Source: Bacillus sp. FJAT-29814
Lineage (GTDB): Bacteria; Bacillota; Bacilli; Bacillales; Cytobacillaceae
DNA: 64,000 nt
Direction of reading: 5' to 3'
NCBI RefSeq assembly: GCF_001510715.1
Contig: NZ_LMTJ01000001.1
Location: forward strand, 688,456 to 752,455
The position numbers and the translations under genes are program-made. How positions within the stretch are numbered: position 1 is the first letter of the stretch; every line of letters starts with the position of its first letter. The notes beneath the pieces are model-generated. The model had not been told where the DNA came from, did not search any database, and worked only from the letters and a program-made list of their open reading frames with translations. Positions 29,332 to 38,526 of this stretch are shown in pieces.

Positions 29332-30305
29332 CCTTTAAACACTATGCCGCGGACCAAAAATGGCAGCTGGTTACGTTCCTATTTGTGCTCATCTTTATTG
29401 CCATCTTAGTTAGTGTGGACCCAAAACTGACCGTTTCCGCCAGCAGTCTGATTTACTTGGTTTTCATTACAACAACGATATTTTCCTGCTTTTTCATTGG
29501 CGGTTATTTTTTCAAAAAAAATCAGCTCAAAAGTTGGGAGTCGTTCGAAGAGCTGCCTGTTGCCCTAACCCAGGAACAAGAAGTCTATTTGCAAGCCTTT
29601 AAAAAATGGCAAGATCATTATCTAGAGGCGATCCAAGAACAGAACCAAACCGCCAAAGAGCAGCTTGAATTTATGACCCAGTGGTTCCATGAAATCAAAA
29701 CACCAATTTCCGTCAGCCGCCTGCTGCTCGAAACGGAAGTCAGTTCAAACAGTTTAACAGAGGAAATCAATAAAATTGAAGGATATGTGGAGCAAGCGCT
29801 TTACTTCACCAGGCTCCATGAATTTAATAAAGATTATTTGATTCAGGAAATTGATTTGGACAAATTAATGAAAGAGATTGTTAAAACTGAAATGAAAAGC
29901 TTTATTGCGAAAAAAATCAAACTTACCTTAAACCTTAATCCGGCAACGATTTTTAGCGATAAAAAAGGTTTAACCTATTTGATTCGCCAGCTGCTGTCCA
30001 ACTCTTTGAAGTATACGGGCGATCAAGGAGAAATTACCATTACGGTCAACCCTGAAGCACGAGAATTGCAGATTTGCGATACTGGTATCGGAATTCCGCC
30101 TGAGGACCTGCCCCGCGTGTTTGAACAAGGCTTTACCGGCAGAAACGGCAGAACCCACCAACGGTCAACCGGAATGGGACTTTATTTGGCGAAGAAAACG
30201 GCCGATAAATTAGGACATAGTCTTTCTCTCTCGTCGACCCTAGGTAAAGGAACAACAGCGACGATCTATTTTCCGGACCGGAGCGAACAGCTACTTCAAT
30301 TTTAA
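29328..30305 (+). CDS. Sensor histidine kinase, BceS-like (intramembrane-sensing)
   Basis: 325 residues. Two N-terminal membrane segments (about 13-33, 38-60) with almost no extracellular loop, the hallmark of intramembrane-sensing kinases that read a BceAB transporter. Phospho-His in TQWFHEIKTPISVSRLL; ATP-binding N-box QLLSNSLKYTGD, G-boxes CDTGIGIP and GMGLYLAKK. Expected partner of the regulator just upstream. Confidence 0.88.
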   Translation: MTFKHYAADQKWQLVTFLFVLIFIAILVSVDPKLTVSASSLIYLVFITTTIFSCFFIGGYFFKKNQLKSWESFEELPVALTQEQEVYLQAFKKWQDHYLEAIQEQNQTAKEQLEFMTQWFHEIKTPISVSRLLLETEVSSNSLTEEINKIEGYVEQALYFTRLHEFNKDYLIQEIDLDKLMKEIVKTEMKSFIAKKIKLTLNLNPATIFSDKKGLTYLIRQLLSNSLKYTGDQGEITITVNPEARELQICDTGIGIPPEDLPRVFEQGFTGRNGRTHQRSTGMGLYLAKKTADKLGHSLSLSSTLGKGTTATIYFPDRSEQLLQF

Positions 30306-30337
30306 AAACCAAGCTCAGCATCATGAGCTTGGTTTTA
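30303..30337. terminator. Bidirectional terminator
   Basis: AAAACCAAGCTC ... GAGCTTGGTTTT stem between the kinase (+) and the BceB-like permease (-), overlapping the permease stop. Confidence 0.85.
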
Positions 30338-32246
30338 TTATTCTCAAATAACTGTAGTTGGTCAGAATAAAGTAGCTGGCATAAATCAAGAGATAAGCTG
30401 CCAAACAAACCGTAAACGGAAAGAGCATCGAGATTTGGATAAATTCACCCATACAATAGCTAATCAAGGCACTATTGCAAAGAGCCAGCAGCAACGGAAG
30501 GGCAAAGACAAACCACACCTGTCTTGCTACAGATTTCTTTACCTCTTTTTCCGGAATCCCGATTTTCCTGAGGATCTGATAACGTCCTTTGTCAGAGACG
30601 GCCTCCATCAACTGCTTAAAATAGATCATGCTCCCGGTGGCAGCCAAAAACACAAGTCCGAGAAAGCCGCCGATAAAAATCATCAGGCCATATGTTTCCA
30701 TCCCGTAATGGTATTGTTCATAAAAGCTTGAATAGATCACACCATCATCACGCCCGGTCAGCGGATCGACGATTTCTGTTATTTCTCCATCCAGCTTGCT
30801 CAAGTCTTTCTCATTAGCAACTTTATAAATTTTCAATATTTCAGGTGTGATCTCTGTTTTTAATTCCTTATAAAGCTCCTCGTCGACTACAAGCGGAAAA
30901 AGCATATTTCCTTGGTTAAGAATGCTATAAGACTTATATTTGGAAATAGTCAATTCCCCGCCGCTGGGCAGTTTCACCTTTTTGCCAGTGAACGGATCGG
31001 ATTTCACATCCATATTGCCATCATAAAAGGCAATCGCTTCACCTCTTCCTAAATCAACCGACACATTCTTTCCTCTAAGCTTCATGAGCTGCTGAAAAGA
31101 GGATTCCGAAATCAACATGTTCTGGAAGAATTCAGGAACCCGTGGAATTCCTGTCGCACCTGGCTTCATCGTCAAATATTCGAGCTGATAGGAATACGAA
31201 AGTTCATTGCCACCTTCTTGTTTCAGTAAGCTGTTTATCTCCGCTTCCGCCTTCTCATTCTTTAGATTAAACATATAAGAATATGGATTATTCAATTTGG
31301 AAATGTGATCCAAATTAGAGTAAAACCCCAACGTCGTGGTACAAGCAAACAGCGTGACAGTGCTCAATAAAGAAATGACCGTCAAAATCAGCACATTACC
31401 CTTCAATCGGTATAAAAGGTTCGTGATGCTAAGCAGATTCTTCCCTGCTAAAAAAATCGGCGGGACCTTTCGTATTGCCTTTAAAAGGAAAGTCACAAGC
31501 GAATTCATAAATAAATAGGAACCGATGATCAATGAGCCTGTTGCCGTTAAGATTCGCAGCCCGTCATTTTCAATAATTTCGAAACCATCAGGATTTAGAA
31601 ACAATATATAAGCAGCCCCGATAAAGAGCACCGCCAAGATGCCGATGATCGGCGAGCCTTTCGCCAGCCTCTCGCCTTTTCTTTCGGCTTTAAACAGCTC
31701 CGACAAGGAAAAGCGGTAAATTAGCCTATAGCTGTGTATCGATGTGACCAGAATAATCATCGCGAATACAACGATTGTCTGCAAGAAAGCCATGCTTGAA
31801 AGGTTAAAGCTGACTTCAAGCGAAAAGCCCATTATTTTAAAAATAACCATCATAAACAGCTTCGAAAACAGGATTCCAAGACCAATTCCAATCATCAAGG
31901 CGATGGCTCCAATGATGATATTTTCGTAAAATAGCAGGGTGCCAATCTTTTTCTTGTTCATTCCAAACAAGGCGTATAAACCAACTTCCTTTTTTCGAGT
32001 TCTCGTAAAAAAGGAATTGGAATACCAGATGAAGATCGCCGCAAAAACAATAAGAATGACAGATCCCGCAAAAAAGGCTGATTCGATTTTTCCAAGTGTA
32101 ACGGTATTATCATGCAATTGCTGATTATACTGAAGTGAAACAAAGGTAAAATAAATCGCAACGCTAATGACCATGGAATACAGGTAAAGCATGTATTGGC
32201 GGATGTTTTTGACAATATTTTTCCTTGCCAAACTATATAACGTCAT
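30321..32246 (-). CDS. BceB-like FtsX-domain ABC permease
   Basis: 641 residues from ATG 32246 (GGGGGCGGACAG upstream). Ten membrane segments expected: an N-terminal group (about 18-300), a large extracellular domain of about 200 residues, and a C-terminal FtsX-type group. This is the BceB pattern, in which the transporter senses and removes antimicrobial peptides such as bacitracin. Overlaps the ATPase stop by 14 bases. Confidence 0.88.
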   Translation of the reverse strand: MTLYSLARKNIVKNIRQYMLYLYSMVISVAIYFTFVSLQYNQQLHDNTVTLGKIESAFFAGSVILIVFAAIFIWYSNSFFTRTRKKEVGLYALFGMNKKKIGTLLFYENIIIGAIALMIGIGLGILFSKLFMMVIFKIMGFSLEVSFNLSSMAFLQTIVVFAMIILVTSIHSYRLIYRFSLSELFKAERKGERLAKGSPIIGILAVLFIGAAYILFLNPDGFEIIENDGLRILTATGSLIIGSYLFMNSLVTFLLKAIRKVPPIFLAGKNLLSITNLLYRLKGNVLILTVISLLSTVTLFACTTTLGFYSNLDHISKLNNPYSYMFNLKNEKAEAEINSLLKQEGGNELSYSYQLEYLTMKPGATGIPRVPEFFQNMLISESSFQQLMKLRGKNVSVDLGRGEAIAFYDGNMDVKSDPFTGKKVKLPSGGELTISKYKSYSILNQGNMLFPLVVDEELYKELKTEITPEILKIYKVANEKDLSKLDGEITEIVDPLTGRDDGVIYSSFYEQYHYGMETYGLMIFIGGFLGLVFLAATGSMIYFKQLMEAVSDKGRYQILRKIGIPEKEVKKSVARQVWFVFALPLLLALCNSALISYCMGEFIQISMLFPFTVCLAAYLLIYASYFILTNYSYLRIIKPSS

Positions 32247-33000
32247 ACTGTCCGCCCCCAATCGTCGAAAGGATATGAAGAATTTGCTGGAACAGCTGTT
32301 TCCTTGTCTGCTCGCCTCTGCGAATTTCTGTATACAGGCTGCCATCTTTAATGAATATGACCCGAGAACAGAAACTCGCCGCATAGGGGTCATGGGTTAC
32401 CATCAAAATCGTCGCCTGCCGCTCCTGATTAAGTTTCGATAAGGTTTCCAAGAGCTGGAACGCCGATTTTGAATCCAGGGCCCCGGTTGGCTCATCCGCA
32501 AACAGGAGTCTTGGATTGCTGGCAAGCGCCCGGCATACGGCTGTCCGTTGCTGCTGCCCACCCGATATTTCATATGGATATTTTTCAAGCATCGCTTCAA
32601 TTCCAAACTGCCTGGCTAATTCCGTAACTCTTTGTTTGATTTGCTCTGCTGCCATGTTTGTGAACGCAAGTGGCAACATAATATTTTCCCCAACCGTTAA
32701 GGTATCCAAAAGATTATAATCTTGAAAAATAAACCCCATCTTATCCCGTCTGAACTCGGTCAACTGTTTCTCTTTCATTTTGGTAAGATCGGTCCCGTCA
32801 AACTGAATCTTTCCTGCTGACGGGCTTTCGATTGTGGACAACACATTAAGCAATGTCGATTTCCCGGCACCGGATGGCCCCATCACTCCGACGAATTCCC
32901 CTTTCGCTATATTTAGGTCGATATCATGAAGTGCCTTAAATTGATTTCGTTTTCCGCCGAATACTTTACTGACTGATTTTGCCTCTAAAATCATTTCCAT
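32233..33000 (-). CDS. BceA-like ABC ATPase
   Basis: 255 residues if the ATG at 33000 is used; GGGGAT lies 9 bases upstream and the family's usual start ILEAKSVSKVFGG follows. Longer in-frame starts up to 33066 exist. Walker A GPSGAGKST, Q-loop FIFQDYNLLDTLT, signature ISGGQQQRTAVCRAL, Walker B LLFADEPTGALDS, His switch VTHDPYAASFC: complete. Pairs with the BceB-like permease. Confidence 0.88.
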   Translation of the reverse strand: MEMILEAKSVSKVFGGKRNQFKALHDIDLNIAKGEFVGVMGPSGAGKSTLLNVLSTIESPSAGKIQFDGTDLTKMKEKQLTEFRRDKMGFIFQDYNLLDTLTVGENIMLPLAFTNMAAEQIKQRVTELARQFGIEAMLEKYPYEISGGQQQRTAVCRALASNPRLLFADEPTGALDSKSAFQLLETLSKLNQERQATILMVTHDPYAASFCSRVIFIKDGSLYTEIRRGEQTRKQLFQQILHILSTIGGGQYDVI

Positions 33001-33222
33001 TTGTTTCATCCCCATTTCCATTTCTTGCTTAGTTTTATCATAGAAAACTAGAGGATGCTTTTCCATAATGAATCCTTACGTTTTTAACGTTTAACCTTAC
33101 ATTTTTGCAAGGTTGCCCATAGATTCATGAGTTTGTAGGTTGCATTATCCTGCCAGGCTAGGTGATAATTGTACATGGACTAAAAAATGAACTTATATGT
33201 AGTATTTAAGGAGTGAACATCC

Positions 33223-34380
33223 TTGCAGGCAAAATCTGCTTTACCTATTTTATTTGTAGTCATGTTTCTTGTTATGATCGGATTCGGAATTATCATCCCG
33301 GTGCTGCCCTTCTATGCAGAGGAAATGGGGGCAAGTCCAACCGAACTCGGGCTGTTAATGGCCGTCTATTCCTTAATGCAGCTTATTTTCGCGCCGATGT
33401 GGGGCCGGTTGTCCGATCGGATCGGCCGTAAACCGGTCATGATGATCGGAATTACCGGACTGGCGTTATCATTCTTTATCCAGGCCATTTCAACCCAACT
33501 ATGGATGCTGTTTGCGGCCCGTATCATTGGCGGGATCCTGTCTTCAGCCAATATGCCGACTGCGATGGCCTATGTTGCTGACATCACCACCGAAGAAAAT
33601 CGGGGCAAAGGTATGGGCATTGTCGGCGCTGCAGTTGGATTGGGGTTCGTATTCGGGCCGGCAGTCGGCGGGATTTTTTCAAAAAACAGCTTAAGTTTGC
33701 CATTTTATCTTGCGGGTATTTCTTCGCTGATAACGTTGATTCTTGTGGCGATCCTCTTGAAGGAATCAAAACAGGGCAAGGGCGAAGTTGCTGATGAAAG
33801 GCAATCCGTATGGAAAGCGTTCACCCCTGATGTGTCCGTGCTCTTTTTCGTCCAATTGTTTATCTCTTTATCCTTGTCCGGACTAGAAGCGACCTTTGCT
33901 TATTTTGCTGCCGAGAGAGCCGGTTTAGGGTCAACCCAGTTAGGGTACATCTTCATGATTATGGGGTTTGCAGGGGCGATGGTCCAAGGTGGCCTGGTTG
34001 GCCGCTGGACAAAGAAATACGGCGAAAGCGCCGTGATTCAAGGCGGCATGATTGTTTCGGCAATTGGGTTTGGCTTGATTTTACTCGTAAACAATTTCAC
34101 GACCGCGGCGATTTATCTAACGATATTCGGGATTGGCAATGGCGTCATTCGACCGAGCGTTTCGTCACTGTTGACCAAAATATCGACCTCTGGACACGGC
34201 AGTTCCACAGGTCTTTTATCATCGTTTGATTCATTAGGCCGGATTATCGGTCCGGTGCTTGGCGGGTGGCTATTTTCTATTACGATTGGACTTCCCTATA
34301 TTTCCGGGGTGCTGCTCACCGTGGTCGCGTTCGTTCTCTTCCTTGGGTTTCGTGCCAAGGCAAAACAAACCAACTTTTAA
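33223..34380 (+). CDS. MFS drug efflux transporter
   Basis: 385 residues, 12 membrane segments, starting with TTG 33223 (AAGGAG 9 bases upstream; no ATG nearby in frame). Motif A between segments 2 and 3 is seen as GRLSDRIGRKPVMMIG, and motif C of drug:H+ antiporters as GAAVGLGFVFGPAVGG. Fits a TetA/NorA-like multidrug exporter; the substrate cannot be told. Alone between a divergent Bce module and a small secreted-protein gene. Confidence 0.87.
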   Translation: MQAKSALPILFVVMFLVMIGFGIIIPVLPFYAEEMGASPTELGLLMAVYSLMQLIFAPMWGRLSDRIGRKPVMMIGITGLALSFFIQAISTQLWMLFAARIIGGILSSANMPTAMAYVADITTEENRGKGMGIVGAAVGLGFVFGPAVGGIFSKNSLSLPFYLAGISSLITLILVAILLKESKQGKGEVADERQSVWKAFTPDVSVLFFVQLFISLSLSGLEATFAYFAAERAGLGSTQLGYIFMIMGFAGAMVQGGLVGRWTKKYGESAVIQGGMIVSAIGFGLILLVNNFTTAAIYLTIFGIGNGVIRPSVSSLLTKISTSGHGSSTGLLSSFDSLGRIIGPVLGGWLFSITIGLPYISGVLLTVVAFVLFLGFRAKAKQTNF

Positions 34381-34456
34381 ACGTGGAAGTCATATGTTGC
34401 TTGGACATGCATAAAATGGGTTACGAGGATTCATCCAAAAAGGAGCTATCGGACCC

Positions 34457-34774
34457 ATGAAATCAAAAAATATATTATATGCGTTTTGCCTGCTGTTAAC
34501 CTTAGGATTACTGGCTTATCTGGAATCTCCTTTCTCATTTTTAAATTCGGACTTCGTTTTTATCGCCGATCAACCTGTAGCGGTGGAGCCTGTGGCGGTA
34601 GAACCCAAGGATGAGGGGCCCGAACTGATTGAAAAGCTTGTCAAACGGGAAAAAGTGGATGGGTATATTGTGGAAACCTATCAGGAATACGAGGTTTACA
34701 AAGACGAAAAAGGCAATATTACTGAAGAAGTCCCAACATCGAAAGTGGAGACATTGCGATATTATAATTATTAA
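34457..34774 (+). CDS. Small anchored extracytoplasmic protein of unknown function (105 aa)
   Basis: 105 residues, with a membrane anchor or uncleaved signal at about 7-27 and an acidic, hydrophilic outside part. Contains a short direct repeat VAVEP-VAVEP (about 42-51). AAGGAGCTATCGGACCC precedes ATG. No family recognised. Confidence 0.65.
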   Translation: MKSKNILYAFCLLLTLGLLAYLESPFSFLNSDFVFIADQPVAVEPVAVEPKDEGPELIEKLVKREKVDGYIVETYQEYEVYKDEKGNITEEVPTSKVETLRYYNY

Positions 34775-34836
34775 TGAAACTCGTCGATTGGCGAGTCCGT
34801 AAGGACGAAGACAGAGGCGTAGTTGAATTTATGCGT

Positions 34837-34876
34837 TAAGAAATTATAAAATTTGGGACAATTTTATAATTTCTTA
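34837..34876. repeat. Long perfect A+T-rich hairpin
   Basis: A 17-bp perfect inverted repeat (34837-34853 with 34860-34876), arms TAAGAAATTATAAAATT, loop TGGGAC. Lies 62 bases after the upstream stop. It may act as a terminator or an mRNA 3' end stabiliser; there is no T-run beyond the stem. Confidence 0.6.
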
Positions 34877-34889
34877 TTAGCCAAAAAAT

Positions 34890-34917
34890 AAAGACCGCCG
34901 AGTGCGGTCTTTGTTTT
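34890..34917 (-). terminator. Terminator after the 46-residue gene
   Basis: AAGACCGC / GCGGTCTT stem, followed on the minus strand by TATTTTTTGG. Confidence 0.8.
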
Positions 34918-35057
34918 TACGACTTTTGATTTTGTTCCGCAGGGTTATTGCCATAACCTGGAACATTTCCGGCATGCTCTTTATGATACTGTGTACCCGA
35001 ACCATCCGTGTATTTCCCTTTTTGCTGCTGATTTCGGTTTGCTTGTCGGTTTGCCAT
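34917..35057 (-). CDS. Small hydrophilic protein, possibly spore-associated (46 aa)
   Basis: 46 residues from ATG 35057 (GGGGG 8 bases upstream), Gln/Asn/Lys-rich: MANRQANRNQQQKGKYTDGS, then GTQYHKEHAGNVPGYGNNPA. Composition resembles minor small acid-soluble spore proteins, but I could not match it to a named Ssp. Own terminator downstream supports a real gene. Confidence 0.65.
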   Translation of the reverse strand: MANRQANRNQQQKGKYTDGSGTQYHKEHAGNVPGYGNNPAEQNQKS

Positions 35058-35125
35058 TCTTCATACCCCCGCATTTTTATTGGAAAATAACCATCCTTCT
35101 CTATTGTTTGCTTTCTTAACCGGAA

Positions 35126-36094
35126 TTATGATTTTAGATGAAAGGAAGAGCCATCAATGATTTCGACATCATTTCTCGTTTTAATTTCCTCCATCAAATG
35201 AAACAAAGCCTCATCTTTTTTCTTGGCTTCAATCATGCAGTCAATTTGCGGGACGCTTCCTTGAATGACACTGAGAAATTTGAAAAACATGTCTATGTCC
35301 ACATAATCCGAATGGTGCCGGAACTCTTTTTCGCTTTTAGGACTGGAAATATGCATCTTTATGGGAAGGTGCGAGTGTTTCCATGTTCCGACAACTCGCT
35401 CCCAGTTTTCTTCCCAATTTGGGTTTTGATGATGGGCCAGGTGATGATGATAATCAAATACCAGCGGAATCTCCAGCTTCTCGCATAAATACAAGGTGTC
35501 GTCCAAGGTAAAAGAGGTATCATCATTTTCGAGCATGATCATTTTTTGAATTCCTTTAGGTACATCCATCCAATTTTCCACAAATCGCTCCAGTGATGTT
35601 TCGGTTTCTTTGTAGTTACCGCCCACATGCATGACACATCGATGGATCGGATTAATGCCCATCCCCCTCAATAGCCTATAATGGAGCTTCAAGGTACGGA
35701 TGGAATTTTTCAAGTTCTCCGGCTGAGGAGAGTTGATCAGAACAAAATGGTCCGGATGGAAATCAACTCTTACGTGATGCTCGTTAATGTACTCCCCTAG
35801 CTCCTGCAAATCCCGTTTCAGCGGTTTCAGGTAATCCCAATCAAGGAGCTCCTCATGATTGGCCAGTGGAATCAGCCTTGAGGTCAACCGGTAAAAATGG
35901 ATCTCCGAGGCGACATTATGCCGCATGATTCTTAGAGTATTATGTAAATTTTGTTGTGCAATGCGTTCCAATTTGCGGAGAGCGGCTTCACGATCATCTA
36001 TTTTTTGGAATTGGGCAAATGTCATGGTTTTGGAAGGCGAGGCATTTTTCAGTTCCATGCTCATTGCTACATAGCCGAGTCTTACTAGGGTCAT
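35126..36094 (-). CDS. uvsE: UV damage DNA endonuclease UvsE/UvdE
   Basis: 322 residues from ATG 36094 (AGAGGTG 7 bases upstream). TIM-barrel enzyme that nicks DNA 5' of UV photoproducts. Visible conserved parts: VRLGYVAMSMELKNASPSKTMTF, LENDDTSFTL (metal-binding Glu), LVFDYHHHLAH, MHISSPKSE and MIEAKKKDEALF. Suits sunlight-exposed spores. Alone on its transcript, as far as can be seen. Confidence 0.92.
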   Translation of the reverse strand: MTLVRLGYVAMSMELKNASPSKTMTFAQFQKIDDREAALRKLERIAQQNLHNTLRIMRHNVASEIHFYRLTSRLIPLANHEELLDWDYLKPLKRDLQELGEYINEHHVRVDFHPDHFVLINSPQPENLKNSIRTLKLHYRLLRGMGINPIHRCVMHVGGNYKETETSLERFVENWMDVPKGIQKMIMLENDDTSFTLDDTLYLCEKLEIPLVFDYHHHLAHHQNPNWEENWERVVGTWKHSHLPIKMHISSPKSEKEFRHHSDYVDIDMFFKFLSVIQGSVPQIDCMIEAKKKDEALFHLMEEIKTRNDVEIIDGSSFHLKS

Positions 36095-36130
36095 TACTTT
36101 CACCTCTTTCCCTTAGTATGTGAAAGTTTG

Positions 36131-36157
36131 CCAAAAAAAAGAGGCCCTTCAGCCCCT
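36131..36157 (-). terminator. Probable terminator after the HesB-like selenoprotein gene
   Basis: On the minus strand, GGGGC-TGAAGG-GCCTC type stem followed by TTTTTTTT. Short stem, long T-run. Confidence 0.55.
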
Positions 36158-36160
36158 AAA

Positions 36161-36448
36161 TTACACTCGCAGGACCTTAAACTGTCCCCCACCCATTATA
36201 CTTCGGACGTAATCAAGTTTTGCATCTTGAAAATATATTTGGTCACGTTCATTCACCAAAAACTGAATGCCTTCTATTTCGGTGATTTCATCATTTTCTA
36301 AAGCTGACTCCTCCAGAGTCAGACGCAGCTGCGGACCGCCTCAGCCAATTCCCATTTCGAGGCGGATGAATGGCTTCTTACCTTCATTAATCACATCTTG
36401 TACTTCTTCGGTAATTTTCGAAATTGCTGCATGTGTTGCTTTAACCAC
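36161..36448 (-). CDS. HesB/IscA-like selenoprotein (UGA at codon 36)
   Basis: 95 residues from GTG 36448 (GAGGGATCATT upstream), interrupted by TGA at 36341-36343. Reads RLEMGIGUGGPQLRLTLEES, the place where Cys relatives of this HesB-like group have GxGCGGP. The rest (EIEGIQFLVNERDQIYF, LDYVRSIMGGGQFKVL) is intact and typical of the A-type iron-sulfur fold, although the C-terminal CxC of IscA is absent, so it is not a standard Fe-S carrier. HesB-like selenoproteins are an established group of unknown role. A 7-bp perfect hairpin starts 18 bases after the UGA. Just downstream of a TlpA-like redox gene. Confidence 0.92.
36304..36322 (-). promoter_or_regulatory. Predicted bacterial SECIS hairpin of the HesB-like gene
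   Basis: RNA stem CUGACUC / GAGUCAG, loop UGGAG, 7 perfect pairs, starting 18 nucleotides after the UGA. Confidence 0.75.
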
Positions 36449-36527
36449 AATGATCCCTCTTTCCAACACTGATTATTTTTTAGTTTGTAATAAAATGTTT
36501 CACGTAAACAAGGAAGGTTTTTCATCA

Positions 36528-37598
36528 TTAATCAATACTATTGATTAATTCGGTCATCATTCCCTTATCCATTGGCCCGACAATTCGTTTTTGGATGATA
36601 CCATTTCTATCAATGAAATAACTCGTGGGAATTGTGAACGCTTGATAGGCATCCCCAACTGCACCTGCCGTATCCAGCACAACCGGAAAGGTTAGACCAT
36701 AATCCTTCACAAACTGACCGACTCCGTTTGGATTCTTCTCTGCAGTCGTTAAGTTCACAGCCAGGATTTCGACATCTTTTCCTTTTTGTTCCTGGTAAAA
36801 TTCCTGCATATGTGGCATTTCAGCCTTACATGGCGGACACCAAGTAGCCCACAGATTCAGAATTACCTTCTTTCCTTTCAAATCGTTTAAGGCTACTTCA
36901 TCACCTTCTAAATTTTTCAATTGAAAATTAGGCGCACGATTTCCCTCTTGAATGCCTATTTCCACAGATTGATCAACAGGATTACTCTTCTGTACAGTTT
37001 TCTCAGCTTCAGTCGGTGCCACAAATCGATCATATGCCAACCATCCGATCAGGCCAGCCAAAACCGTGATGGCCAAGATTTTTTTCACCACTTCAATTGC
37101 CTCCTTTGGATCATGCTTAAATAAAATAAATCCAACGATAAGAATCGAACATATGCTAAAAACAAGGTGAAATGTGCTTTGAACAGGAAATAACCAAAAA
37201 GCCATGAAGTAATATCCGCCGATGACAGAAAAAATAAACATGATTCCCGATTGCAGGATGAACAAATTGGAGAGGTTCATTCTTCGTGATTTGTACACGA
37301 AGTAAAAACTTGCACTTAAAGTGGCTATAATTAATCCGTGAGTTCCACCGGTAAAATATAATAAAGACATTGGGCTTTTGATTACCAGTGAAGGTTCTAG
37401 AATAACCAAGCTCCCTTTCCAAACAAAAAACCCTAAAAATAATGTATTTGCGATTAAATCAAGGACCTTTTTATGTATTTCGTTTTCTTGAGTTTGTTTA
37501 AGCCACAGTTTAATCGTAAGTAGCCCTAAAACTAGAGCAATCCCGAGCAAAAGCCATTTTAACGATACCGCCAAAGAACCAATCTGAATGAATTGCAT
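36528..37598 (-). CDS. Polytopic membrane protein fused to a TlpA-like thioredoxin domain
   Basis: 356 residues from ATG 37598 (GGGGG upstream; the longer frame has no better site). Residues about 1-205 hold six or so membrane segments with a lone cytoplasmic-type loop; about 215-356 is an AhpC/TSA-TlpA domain with LWATWCPPCKAEMPHMQEF and FTIPTSYFIDRNGI. The fusion suggests electron transfer across or at the membrane to an outside thiol domain, as in CcdA-ResA or DsbD systems, but the membrane part does not show CcdA's paired cysteines. A CstR-type palindrome sits 33 bases upstream of the start, linking it to the persulfide region. Confidence 0.8.
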   Translation of the reverse strand: MQFIQIGSLAVSLKWLLLGIALVLGLLTIKLWLKQTQENEIHKKVLDLIANTLFLGFFVWKGSLVILEPSLVIKSPMSLLYFTGGTHGLIIATLSASFYFVYKSRRMNLSNLFILQSGIMFIFSVIGGYYFMAFWLFPVQSTFHLVFSICSILIVGFILFKHDPKEAIEVVKKILAITVLAGLIGWLAYDRFVAPTEAEKTVQKSNPVDQSVEIGIQEGNRAPNFQLKNLEGDEVALNDLKGKKVILNLWATWCPPCKAEMPHMQEFYQEQKGKDVEILAVNLTTAEKNPNGVGQFVKDYGLTFPVVLDTAGAVGDAYQAFTIPTSYFIDRNGIIQKRIVGPMDKGMMTELINSID

Positions 37599-37630
37599 GT
37601 ACGCCCCCTTAATAGTTTTAATTCTTCTCA

Positions 37631-37650
37631 TTATACTATAAGGGGTATAA
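37631..37650. promoter_or_regulatory. CstR-type palindrome upstream of the TlpA fusion gene
   Basis: TATACTATAAGGGGTATA, an imperfect member of the ATACC-N4-GGTAT palindrome group seen repeatedly up to 51.8 kb. Confidence 0.5.
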
Positions 37651-37676
37651 CAAGAAAAAAGATATGACTGTAAACA

Positions 37677-37702
37677 AAAAAGGGCCTACAAAGCCCCTTT
37701 TA
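37677..37702 (-). terminator. Terminator after the first TauE gene
   Basis: AAAAGGGC / GCCCCTTTT stem with A/T runs either side. Confidence 0.7.
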
Positions 37703-38476
37703 TAAGATTTCCAGCCACGTCTTAATAGCAACTGTTACGATTAAAATCCCCATTACCACTTGCAGCAGCTTTGTATTTATTCTTTTTCCGGAGGAGGCAC
37801 CGAGTGGTGAAGCAATCAAACTGACAATAACCAGAATAATGGACGGCAGAAGGGGAATCTGGCCGGTTGAGATTTTTCCGCTAATAGATCCAATAGATGA
37901 AATGAGGGTAATGGCCAAGGAAGAGGCAATTGTCATTCTTGTCGGTATTTTTAACACCGATAGCATGATCGGTATTAACAGAAATGCCCCGCCAGCCCCG
38001 ACAATCCCTGCTCCGATTCCGACAACGAAGGATAATGTAGCAGCCAGCCATTTATTAAATTTCACTTGATCCAAAGGGATATCATCCAATCCTTTTTTAG
38101 GCACGAACATCATAATTGCGGCAATTAACGCTAATACCCCATATACAATATTAATGCCACTCTCCGGCATATGTGTGGAGCTATATCCGCCGATAAAACT
38201 ACCAAGCAACACGCCGCCACCCATGTAGACAATGAGCGTTTTGTTTAAAAAACCACCTTTACGGTACACCCAAATACCGCCGATAGTTGAAAAGAACACT
38301 TGGATGGCCGTTATACCGGAAACTTCATGTGCTGTAAAATGGGCGACACCAACTAGTGCAGGTATATATAGAAGCATGGGGAAATTAATAATGGCCCCGC
38401 CTATTCCAAGCATCCCAGAAATAAAAGAACCAATAAATCCAATGATGAAAATCGTCACGATAAAGCCTAATTCCAC
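37700..38476 (-). CDS. TauE/SafE-family sulfite or sulfur-anion exporter, copy 1
   Basis: 258 residues from GTG 38476 (AAGGAG 9 bases upstream); a longer frame only adds the tail of a dead tusA copy. Eight membrane segments, two internal repeats ([21 protein letters not shown] and [19 protein letters not shown]). TauE proteins export sulfite, sulfoacetate or related anions; here sulfite or thiosulfate from the nearby persulfide dioxygenase is the likely cargo. Very similar along its whole length to the next gene and the same length, so a tandem duplication. Confidence 0.87.
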   Translation of the reverse strand: MELGFIVTIFIIGFIGSFISGMLGIGGAIINFPMLLYIPALVGVAHFTAHEVSGITAIQVFFSTIGGIWVYRKGGFLNKTLIVYMGGGVLLGSFIGGYSSTHMPESGINIVYGVLALIAAIMMFVPKKGLDDIPLDQVKFNKWLAATLSFVVGIGAGIVGAGGAFLLIPIMLSVLKIPTRMTIASSLAITLISSIGSISGKISTGQIPLLPSIILVIVSLIASPLGASSGKRINTKLLQVVMGILIVTVAIKTWLEIL

Positions 38477-38526
38477 GGTGTTCCACTCCTTAAAATAAGG
38501 GAACCCGATTGGCTCCCTTAATTCAA

